Positions 10,632 through 19,360 of a stretch of 64,000 bases of DNA are shown here, in pieces. The translations under genes were made by a program, and so were the position numbers. The stretch's first letter is position 1; every line of letters starts with the position of its first letter. Where the stretch lies: assembly GCF_904849725.1 (NCBI RefSeq), contig NC_058521.1:559818176-559882175 (forward strand). The letters run 5' to 3'. This DNA comes from Hordeum vulgare subsp. vulgare (lineage: Eukaryota; Streptophyta; Magnoliopsida; Poales; Poaceae). The notes beneath the pieces are model-generated. The model ran no database searches and was not told where the DNA came from. It saw nothing but the letters and a program-made list of their open reading frames with translations.

Positions 10632-13416
10632 ATGAAGAATCTGAAGGATCCGAAGACCAAAGTCTTGCCCTCAACTACGAGGGGAGGAAAGGAATTGCCA
10701 TCTAGCTCTGCACTTGATTCACCTTCAGTTATGAGTAAGTTTGCGACAACACCTCCTGCTAGAAATCTTGATATGTCGCATGTGCTTGATGATGCTTATG
10801 ATGCTACTGCTAGAGATGCTATGCTTGATACTAAGCCTGATGATACTATGCTTGATACTGCTAGAGATGATGTGCTTGATACTGCTAGAGATACTACTTT
10901 GCCTGATGTTCCACTAGGGGTGTTCCTTGATGCTCATATTGCTAGAGTTACTGCTAATGCTCGTGATGCTTCTCATACTGCCGATACTATTGAGATAGAA
11001 CCTGCTTTTGCTCCTGCTAGATCTAGCTCTCCTAGATATGAATTGCCTGATATACCTGAGGGTTACGTTATGGAGGGAGAGATAGCTGAGGATTTTCTTG
11101 CGTGTAAGGATGCCCATGACGCTGAGAAATTACTTCTCAAGTGGAAGGAAAAAATCTCGGGAAGTTATGATGAAATACGATGCGAAGTTTGCCACTACAC
11201 CTATCTTTATCACCGATAAGGATTATGAATTCTCTGTCGATCTTGAGATAATCTCTCTAGTCGAATCTGATCCTTTTCACGGTTATGAGTCTGAGACGGT
11301 CGTAGCCCATCTTGCCAATCTACACGATATAGCCACCCTTTTCACTAATGAGGAGAAGATCCATCACTACTATATCCTTAAGCTGCTTCCTTTCTCTCTA
11401 AAGATGATGCTAAAGCCTGGTTTACCTCTCTTGCTCCTCGATGTGTGCGTAGTCCCCAGGAGATGGTCTATTACTTTTCTGAGAAATATTTCCCTGCCCA
11501 TAAGAAGCAAGCTGCCTTGCAGGAAATATAAAACTTTGCTCAACTCCAAGAAGAGAGTCTTCCACAAGCTTGGGGGAGGCTCGTCCAGCAACAGAACGCT
11601 TTGCCTGATCACCCTCTTAAGAAGAACCAGATACTTGATATCCTCTATAACGGACTTACCGATGCCTCTAGAGACCACCTAGATAGTTGTGTTGGTTGTG
11701 TTTTTAGGGAACAAACTGTAGAACAAGCTGAGACTCTACTGAATAACATCTTGATCAACGATAATGCTTGGACTATTCCCGAACCACCTCCTAAGCCAAC
11801 TCCGAAGAAAAGAGGTATTCTATTCCTCAGTCCCGAAGATATGCAAGAAGCCAAGAAATCTATGCAAGAGAAAGGCATTAGATATGAAGATGTCAATAAT
11901 CTACCACCTATCGAAGAGATCCATGGTCTCATAACCCGATACAGGTAGTAGAAGTGAATTCTCTCCGTAGGTTTGATGAGAGTGATATTCCTTTTGATAA
12001 ACCTGGTAGCCTATGCTTTGATGAATTTGACAACTTTGTGGCCAAACAACAGAGTTTCAATGATTATGTTAGCAAACATTTGGAACAAAGTACTCGTATG
12101 CTTAGCCATTTAAGTGCTTGTGTAGACAGAAATGTCAACGATCTGAAGCTTCTGAGTAAACATGCATCTATGATTACTACTCAGGTAGAACAAGTACTTA
12201 AATATCAGAATGACCTGCTCAATGAATTAAACGACAACTCTGTCAGAGTCATTACTAGAGGAGGCAAAATGACTCAGGAACCTTTGTATCATGAAGGCCA
12301 TCCTAAGAGAATTGATCAAAATTCTCAAGGAATCAATGCTGATACACCTATTCATCCTAAGGAGAAGAAGAAGGATGATAGAAACCTACATGCCAGTTCA
12401 CCAAATACTGTCACACCGAAAAACCTAATGATATTTCTGCGTCTGATGCAGAAACACAATCTGGTGATGAACATGAACCTGGTGACAATATGGACAGTGA
12501 TGTTCATAATAATGCTCAACCTAGCAATGATGAGGATGTGGAGATTGAACCTGCGGTTAATCCTGATAACCCACAACCTAAGAAATACAATAAGAATGAC
12601 TTCACTGCTAGGAAGCATGGTAAAGAAAGAGAGCCATGGGTTCAGAGACCTATGCCCTTTCCTCCTAAGCCATCCAAGAAAAAGGATGATGAGGATTTTG
12701 AGCGCTTCGTTGAGATGATAAGGCCCATCTTTCTGCAGATCCGGTTAACTGATATGCTCAAGATGTCTCCGTATGCCAAGTACATGAAAGAAATCGTGAC
12801 TAATAAACGGAAGATACCAGATCTTGAGATCTCCACCATGCTTGCCAATTACACTTTTAAAGGTGGAACTCCTAAGAAACTTGGTGATCTCGGAGTGCCC
12901 ACTATACCTTGCTCCATTAAAGGAAACTACGTAAGAACTGCCTTATGTGACCTTGGAGTCGGTGTTAGTGTTATGCCGCTTTCTCTTTATCGTAGACTTG
13001 AATTGGATAAGTTGACACCCACCGAAATTTCTCTGCAAAAGGCCGACAAATCAACTGCTTCCCCTATCGGCATTTGTGAGGATGTGCCTGTTGTGGTTGC
13101 TAACACCACTATCTTAACAAACTTTGTTATCTTGGATATTCCTGAGGACGATGCCATGGCTGTCATCCTCGGAAGACCCTTTTTAAATACGTCAGGGGCT
13201 GTTATAGATTGCAACAAAGGCAATGTCACTTTCCACGTCAACGGTAATGAGCACACAGTGCACTTTCCAAAGAAACGATATCCAGTACATTGCATCAATG
13301 CTATCGAAAAGACTTCATCGATTCTCATTGGGAGCTTTGAATGCCCTATTCCTCGTGTCAAGATGAAGTATGATTTGCTTGTTGGGGAGATACATATCCC
13401 CATTGAGGTGACTTAG
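10632..13416 (+). pseudogene. gag: S1 gag-protease, frameshifted
   Basis: The start at 10632 is supported by the homologous start in S2 (both continue to a shared LDSPSVMSKFA). A Ty3/gypsy gag core follows in pieces: FSVDLEIISLVESDPFHGYE near 11230, an AWGRL-type stretch near 11565, and DSCVGCVFREQTVEQAETLL near 11690. The C-terminal part ends in an aspartic protease with CDLGVGVSVMP near 12950 and ILGRPFLNT near 13170, finishing at a stop (13414-13416). The frame changes near 11175, 11400, 11945 and 12420, so at least four indels break it. In the protease motif the usual Ala after D-x-G is Val. No RT follows: the reading frame ends after protease, unlike A2. Confidence 0.88.
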
Positions 13417-13648
13417 TGGCTATTCGAAAATTCTTCGTTCTCTCTTGCGATTCGAGAAGGTTTTGTCATCAGGATTTGATCAACCCCATTGACAGATTTC
13501 TTTCGATGACCATGAAACGGATGAATCAAAGAGTCACATACCTCTGTTTTAAGCTTTCATTTTATGTTGCTTAGAAGAAAAATGATAGGTTTAGTTTAGC
13601 TTTTCCTGTTTTCTGTTTTAGCGTCCCGGAGAAAAATACCTCGAATAT
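13417..13648 (+). other. Spacer between S1 protease and the internal promoter module
   Basis: Short noncoding spacer of 232 bp. RT would normally occupy this position in an autonomous element; no trace of RT motifs is seen in any frame. Confidence 0.6.
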
Positions 13649-13870
13649 AAAAGTTCTCCGATGGTCCTGAAAATTTAGTATGATTTTTTCTGGAATTTTA
13701 GAAAATTTTGGGCCTGAGAGCTGGCCTGGGGGCCAGACCAGTGGGCCACAAGCTCTGCCACCGTCACCTACCCCCCTGGTGGCGGAGTGCAGGTTTGTGG
13801 GGCCCACAGGCACCCCCTCCACTCATTCCAGCTCTCAGCCTCTTCTTCCACCTCCAGAAAAAATTGTTTC
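13649..13870 (+). promoter_or_regulatory. Internal LTR-like promoter module of S1
   Basis: This segment parallels LTR positions 9111-9330. Both start AAAGTTCTCC, continue with CCTGAAAAT, an A/T-rich stretch containing TTTGG or GGAATTTT, and GTGGGCCACAAGC. Next come a CCACC...GGTGGCGG hairpin, TTGTGGGGCCCACA, and finally CCAGAAAAAAT at about 13855-13865. The hairpin spans 13742-13808. Unlike the LTR there is no clear TATA. It is followed by a leader exon, an intron and the third ORF. An internal promoter or RNA-structure role is inferred from homology to the LTR core. Confidence 0.65.
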
Positions 13871-13969
13871 GCAGCTCAAACCCGTGTTTTCTTGCTCATT
13901 TGGCTGTGAATTTCGATCTCCTTGCTCAAAGCACCATTCTCCGAACTGTTTTGGGGAAATTACTCCTTG

Positions 13970-14192
13970 GTAAGTGACTCCTCCATTGGTCCAATTAGTT
14001 TTTGCTCTAGTGCTTTATCCTTCGCGTATTCTTGCTACCTTGGTGACCCTGTTCTTTAGCTAGAAATGTTGATTTTAGCTGGTCCCAAGTAGTTTGAGCG
14101 CGTGATACGGTCTCTAGGCACTAGTAGGAGTAGTTGCTACAAGTTGGGTTAATCTTTATTCACTTTTCTTTCGAAGTCTCTAAAAATTTCAG
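13970..14192 (+). other. Predicted 5' leader intron before the S1 third ORF
   Basis: The donor CCTTG|GTAAGTGACTCC at 13970 and acceptor AAAAATTTCAG|AA ending at 14192 match the S2 donor CCTTG|GTATGTGACTCC (29469) and acceptor AAAAATTTCAG|AA (29250). A second acceptor TTTTTCAG ends at 14202. Intron length is about 223 bp (S2: 220 bp). The ORF ATG follows at 14221. Confidence 0.65.
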
Positions 14193-14220
14193 AATTTTTC
14201 AGTGCTAGAAAAAGGAAAAG

Positions 14221-15271
14221 ATGAGGAGGTTCTTGAGAGGCTCTTCAAGCCGTAACCCCAAGGAGGATGAGAAGAACCACCCCAAGTACGTAGTCCCTCG
14301 AGTCACAGAAGTTCGAGCGTGCGAGTGGCCAAGTGATGAATTTTTGCGCGCCGCCGGACTTTATGAAGACTTTTATTACTTGGTGGAGAATGCAGGTCTT
14401 ACTGCATTCGTTGAAGATAAGTGCCCACAATACCTCCTCCTCACCAATATTTTCGTTCAAAGCTTCAACTTTTGTCCGAGGAAGAATCCTCCCATGGTTG
14501 AGTTCATGATATACGATGTCCCCCAGTGCATGGTGTTGTAGGATTTTTTGCAATGTATGCAAATTACCTTATGTTGGGGATATCCGTGACCCTCGTCCAC
14601 GGGACTTGGAGGATTTCATTGGTTCTATTGCTGTTGGAGAGGAGAGAGGAGTGTCTCGCGCTAGAATTGCTAGCATACATTTTCCTGTGCTTCGGTACTT
14701 CTCATTATTTGTGGGAAACTGTTTGATTGGCCGTGGGGAGGATGGTTCACTTAGTTCTCCAGACCTTGCGGTTTTGCACGAAGGCCTTTATAACGATAAG
14801 ACTTATAGCTTGGGCGCTATAGTAGCTCAACAGTTGAACCTGAACCGTTCTAAAGGTGTTGCCTATGGAGGTATCTATGCTACCCGTCTTGCCAGACACT
14901 TTGAGATACCCATTAGACTGGGAGAGGAAGGAGAGATGCTTCTCCCTGAGAAATATCTGGATTATGACAGCATGGTTCGCCATGATTTTCTGGATAGAGA
15001 TGCTAGTAGATGGATGATTTATAACCTGGTATTTAGTCAGGGTACTCGAGAGACTATTACTTTGCCTTCTCCTTCTTTGTTCAATCTTCATGCAGGCAGG
15101 TACACTATTATGCCCTCGGACATCTACGCATATTGGGGCTTGGCCCAACCACAGGCGCCTGTGCCCGAGCCGCCAGTCGAGTACCAGACGCCAGTTTATC
15201 AGTGGGAGCCAGAGTATCCACAGTCTGCTCCAGAGTATCCTGGAGCTGGTTATTTCCCACCTTGGGAGTAG
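14221..15271 (+). pseudogene. S1 third ORF, ATHILA ORF-1-like protein, frameshifted
   Basis: The start ATG (14221) gives a basic N-terminus, MRRFLRGSSSRNPKED. The conserved core is DKTYSLGAIVAQQL...KGVAYGGIYATRLARHF (14790-14910), shared with the S2 protein. It ends in a Pro/Tyr-rich tail (PEPPVEYQTPVYQWEPEYP) before the stop at 15269-15271. A TAG at about 14539 and an extra T in a T-run at about 14545 break it between two frames. The core pattern is what I remember of the ATHILA ORF-1 family (Pfam PF03078); not checked. I see no signal peptide or transmembrane helix, so an envelope role is not supported. Its retention without pol suggests it is useful to the element. Confidence 0.72.
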
Positions 15272-15292
15272 ACCAAACTAGGACAAAAGGCT

Positions 15293-15306
15293 AAGCTTGG
15301 GGGAGT
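15293..15306 (+). promoter_or_regulatory. Internal polypurine-tract-like motif of S1
   Basis: AAGCTTGGGGGAGT, followed by ACGT, 21 bp after the third ORF stop and 1.9 kb upstream of the true 3' LTR tract (17194). The identical motif follows the third ORF of S2 (28063-28078). Confidence 0.55.
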
Positions 15307-17169
15307 ACGTGTTCTCACCGACTTTACATTCATGCTTATGCTTTCACTTTGTTAGCCGGTGTTTACACTTTGCCACTGTATTATCCATGCTAGTTTATTT
15401 TCATTTTCTTGTTTTCTTGTTTTGTGTCCTTTTGAGAAAACCCAAAAAGATTTTTCTTTCTTCTTTTGCTTGTTGGGAGTTTTCCCATGTAAATAGTTTT
15501 CTTTTTCTTTGGGTCAAGGTAGAAGATATTGGTTACAATGTTTATGGGTTCTTACGTGCTTACCTATTTAGCTTTCAAAGAGCCATATTACTTTGTCTTC
15601 TCCTTTGTGTTTTCCTGCAGATTCAGCTTAGTCCAATGCGCTTATTATTGTTCACATCGTTCGATCGTGCAAATGAAAGGCAACAATGATGATATATGGT
15701 GAACTGACTGAGACTGAAAAGCTGGTATGAACTCTATCTATTTTCTTTTTGTAAATATGACTAGCTTGTCGACCCAGATTTAGCTTTGTTGTGAGAGAAC
15801 CATGTTTGCAATGACAACTTAGAGATCATAGTTTCTGATGCCATGCTTATTTAGCTGAGAGTTTATAATGGTTTGTCTTGAATGCCAACATAGATTTTGA
15901 GATGCCTATGATGTAGTATGATAGGATGGTATTCTCCTTTGAATGTTTCAAGTGGCTTGACTTGGCGCATGTTCATGCATGTAGTTGAAACAAAATCAAC
16001 ATAGCCTCTATGATGTTCGTGTTCATGGTGATTTATATCATGTTCATGCTTGCATTCAATGTTAGTCAAACTCATTGCATCTTGATGATTTTTCTCGCTC
16101 TCTAGTTGGTCGCTTCCCAGTCTTTTGCTAGCCTTCACTTGTACCAAGCGGAATACTGCTTCTGCATCCACTTCCATAAACCTAAAAGTTTTTCCATGAG
16201 AGTCCACCATACCTACCTATTTGCGGTATCTACCTGCCGTTCCAAGTAAATTTGCATGTGCCATTCTCTAAACCTTCAAGAAATAATCTGCTTTGCATGC
16301 CCGAACCGCCCATGTGGTGACAGGGGGCTATTGGTATCTTCCATGCTAGGAGTGTTATCCTCGACATGTGTTTATTCACAGTCATTCACGAGAAAGGGGC
16401 CGGTAATTGGAATGCCTAGTTCCACGCTTAAATCGAAAACATAACTGTAAAACAAGACTCCCCCCGGGCTGATGTTAGTATGGACGGTACCCGAGGATTC
16501 GGCTAGCCGTGGAGTGTGATTGATTGGTGGTGGGGGATTTAAAACTTTACTTTTTTGTTTGGGAACCGCCTATAGCATGAGTAGCATGGAAGATATTGAG
16601 AACTCTTGGTCATTGCATTGAAAATGAAAGCATTCCACCCAAAATTATTATCTCTGTTTTCAAAGCTTGAGCTCTGGCACCTCTGCAAATCAATGCTTCC
16701 CTCTGCGAAGGGCCTGTCTATTTATTTTCCTGTTGAGTCATCCTCCTCTTATATAAGCACCAATTAGAGAGCACCTCTGTCATTTTTATGCTTTGCTTTT
16801 GATTGATATTGAGTATGACTATGACTGGATCTTCGTTGCTATGAATTACAATGTTTAGTCAGCCCTTGATCTTTGAAAGTGCTCTACGTTTATGTTTTGC
16901 GGTCTCAGAAAGAGCTAGCGAGATACCATCTATTCATATTGCTTCATGCTTGTTTTGATTGAAGTGTTGGTATTTGAAACTCATTACTATTTGCTCGTTA
17001 GCTGATTATGCCATTGATATTAGTTTACTGTGAGACCTTTGTGTCATTTGCTTATGTGGTTAACTTGTGATCTTGCTGAAATTCTGGTTATGAGTTAGAC
17101 ATAGTTGCAACAACAAGATCAAGCAGAGTTTGTCAAAGTTTTTCTTTCTCTCTGAGTTTGTCAACTGAG
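15307..17169 (+). other. S1 3' noncoding region (1.9 kb)
   Basis: It is conserved with S2 (26292-28062, minus) and A1 (1-1442, minus), although no intact gene is present. Landmarks are a short ORF at 16256-16444 containing SFTRKGPVIGMPSSTLKSK, which matches an 82-residue ORF in S2, and the CCCTCTGCGAAGGG block at 16699-16712. A CTTATATAAG palindrome lies just downstream (about 16748-16757). Confidence 0.65.
16256..16444 (+). pseudogene. Short conserved ORF in the S1 3' region
   Basis: It shares SFTRK..VIGMPSS.LK.K with the S2 ORF at 26903-27151. In S1 the frame stops soon after this motif while S2 continues for about 40 residues. DNA similarity extends past the frame, so this may be conserved noncoding sequence rather than a gene. 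Confidence 0.3.
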
Positions 17170-17207
17170 TTGCTTGAGGACAAGCAAGGTTTTAAGTTTG
17201 GGGGAGT
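17170..17207 (+). promoter_or_regulatory. Stem-AGGA-stem hairpin and polypurine tract of S1
   Basis: TTGCTTG (17170-17176), AGGA and CAAGCAA (17181-17187) form a perfect 7-bp hairpin. AAGTTTGGGGGAGT (17194-17207) follows and abuts the 3' LTR. Confidence 0.8.
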
Positions 17208-18794
17208 TGATACGTCTCCATCGTATCTACTTTTCCAAACTCTTTTGCCCTTGTTTTGTACTCTAATTTGCATGATTTGAATGGAACTAACCTAGACTGA
17301 CGCTGTTTTCAACAGAATTGCCTTGGTGTTATTTTTGTGCAGAAATCAAAGTTCTCCAAACGTCCTGAAAATCTACGGGGAGCGGTTTTGGAAAATATAA
17401 AAAATATATGTGCCAAGTTCCACCTGAGGGGGTGGGCCAGAGGGCCACAAGCCCTGGCTCTGCCACCACCCCCCTGGTGGCGGTGGGCAGGCTTGTGGGG
17501 CCCACACGGCTCTGCCGCCCCCAACCTCAGGTCTATAAGTTCACTTTCGTCCCAGAAAAAATAAAAAGAGAAGTTTTTGTCGCGTTTGCGATACGGAGGC
17601 GCCGCCACAACCTGTTCTTCATCTGGAGGGCAGATCTGGAGTCCGTCTTGGGCTTCGGAGAGGGGAAATCATCACCATCGTCATCATCAACCTTCTTCCC
17701 TCTCCAATTCCATGAAGCTCTTCATCGTTCGTGAGTAATCTATTCGTAGACTCGCTAGGCGGTGATGAGTAGGATGAGATCTATCATGTAATCGAGTTAG
17801 TTTTGATGGGGATTGATCCCTAGTATCCACTATGTTCTGAGATTGATGTTGCTACTACTTTGCCATGTTTAATGCTTGTCACTAGGGCCCGAGTGCCATG
17901 ATTTCAGATATGAAATTATTATGTTGTCACCAATATATGTGTGTTTTAGATCCGATCTTGCAAGTTGTAGTTACCTACTATGTGTTATGATCCGGCAACC
18001 CCGGAGTGACAATAACCGGAACCACTCCCGGTGATGACCATAGTTTGAGGAGTTCATGTGTTCACTAAGTGCTAATGCGTTGGTCCGGTTCTTTATTAAA
18101 AGGAGAACCTTAATATCCTGTAGTTTCCTTTTGGACCCTGCCGCCACGGGAGGGATGGACAATAGATGTCATGCAAGTTCTTTTCCCTAAGCACGTATGA
18201 CGACACACGGAATGCATGCCTACATTACATTGACGAACGGGAGCTAGCCACATATCTCTCCGTGTTATAACTGTTGCATGATGAATATCATCCAAACAAA
18301 TCACCGACCCATTGCCTACGAGTTTGTCCTACTGCTGTTACTTGTCTTGCTCTGCTGCTGCTACTACTGTTGCTACTTCTGTTACTTGCCTTGCTCTGCT
18401 GCTGCTACTACTGTTTCTACTGTTGTTACTTATCTTGCTCTACTGCTACTATTGCTACTACTTTCGCTTGCTACTGTTGCTACTTGCTACTGTTGTCACT
18501 ACCGTTGTTCCTTGCCACTGCCGTTACTCACTACTTTGCTGTTACTACTTTGCTTGCAGATACTAATCTTTCAGGTGTTGTTGAATCTGATCAATTCAGC
18601 TGCTAATACTTGAGAGTATTCACTCACCTCCCGTCGTGCGAATCAACAAATTTGGGTCGAATACTCTACCCTAGAAAACTGCTACGATCCCACGCGCTGG
18701 TGGGCGTCAACAAGATTCTTATAGTTTCGATTGCCGGAGAGTTCTAACAACATTCTTCTGGTGTCGTTGCAAAGGGGAAGAACAGTTGACATCA
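17208..18794 (+). repeat. S1 3' LTR (1587 bp)
   Basis: Same ends as the 5' LTR (TGATACGTC...TTGACATCA). GC-rich hairpin at 17441-17504, TATA box at 17532-17541 and the 44-bp repeat at about 18338-18550. Confidence 0.95.
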
Positions 18795-18799
18795 TGGAG
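18795..18799. repeat. Target site duplication of S1, right copy (TGGAG)
   Basis: Exact match to 8966-8970. Confidence 0.95.
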
Positions 18800-19312
18800 C
18801 AATAGTAGTAGATGCAGAAAGTATCGGTCTACTTGTTTTGGACGTGATGCCTATAGATATGATCATCGCCATAGATAACGTCATGACTTTGCGCGGTTCT
18901 ATCAATTGCTCGACAGTAATTCGTTCACCCACTGTCTACTTGCTTTCATGAGAGAAGCCACTAGTGAACACTATGGCCCCGGGTCTATTCACAACTATCG
19001 TCTCCACTTTTACTTTTACTTTGCTTTGTTTACTTTATGCTTTCAGTTCTCACTTTGCAAACAATCTATAAGGGATTGACAACCCCTTCATAGCGTTGGG
19101 TGCAAGCTCTTTGTGTTTGTGCAGGTACTTGTGACTTGATGCGATCCTCCTACTGGATCGATACCTTGGTTCTCGAACTGAGGGAAATACTTACTACTTC
19201 TGTGCTGCATCACCCTTTCCTCTTCAAGGGGACACCAACGCAAGGCTCCAAGGCCGCGGGGAAATCCTTTGCATATTTGCCAAGGAAATCCCTATAGGCG
19301 TAGCCAGCAGCA
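18800..19312 (+). repeat. WHAM-like LTR, remainder after the S1 insertion
   Basis: It continues the LTR begun at 7926-8970. It contains the typical GATTGACAACCCCTTCATAG and CTACTGGATCGATACC segments near the end of this LTR family, and an R/U5-like end. The end is placed at about 19312 (..AGCAGCA), 10 bp before a primer-site-like sequence. Short ORFs here are not genes. Confidence 0.7.
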
Positions 19313-19322
19313 GAAGGACCTC

Positions 19323-19340
19323 TAACGCCGTTGCCGAGGA
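19323..19340 (+). promoter_or_regulatory. Decayed primer binding site next to the WHAM-like LTR
   Basis: TAACGCCGTTGCCGAGGA is a decayed tRNA-Asp complement just after the LTR end. The same LTR is preceded by a polypurine tract (7911-7925), so it is flanked by internal sequence on both sides. About 20 bp later (19360) the sequence switches to A2 integrase. Confidence 0.7.
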
Positions 19341-19360
19341 AGGTCTTTTGTTGTTGTAGC

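Larger units (their letters stand above)
8971..18794 (+). mobile_element. Complete Sabrina-like non-autonomous Athila element S1
   Basis: A 9.8-kb element with two LTRs (1583 and 1587 bp), a 5-bp TSD TGGAG, a tRNA-Asp primer site at 10564 and a polypurine tract at 17194. It encodes a broken gag-protease and a third ORF resembling ATHILA ORF-1. There is no RT, RNase H or integrase anywhere between protease (ends 13416) and the third ORF (starts 14221), so mobility must have come from enzymes in trans. The LTRs differ by roughly two dozen changes in their first 455 bp by eye, so the insertion is not very recent. The LTR resembles RLG_Sabrina from memory. Confidence 0.93.

Noticed and set aside
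14221..15271. Envelope-like protein in S1
   Set aside because: Athila elements can carry env-like ORFs, but no signal peptide, furin-type site or transmembrane helix is visible; the core fits ATHILA ORF-1 better.
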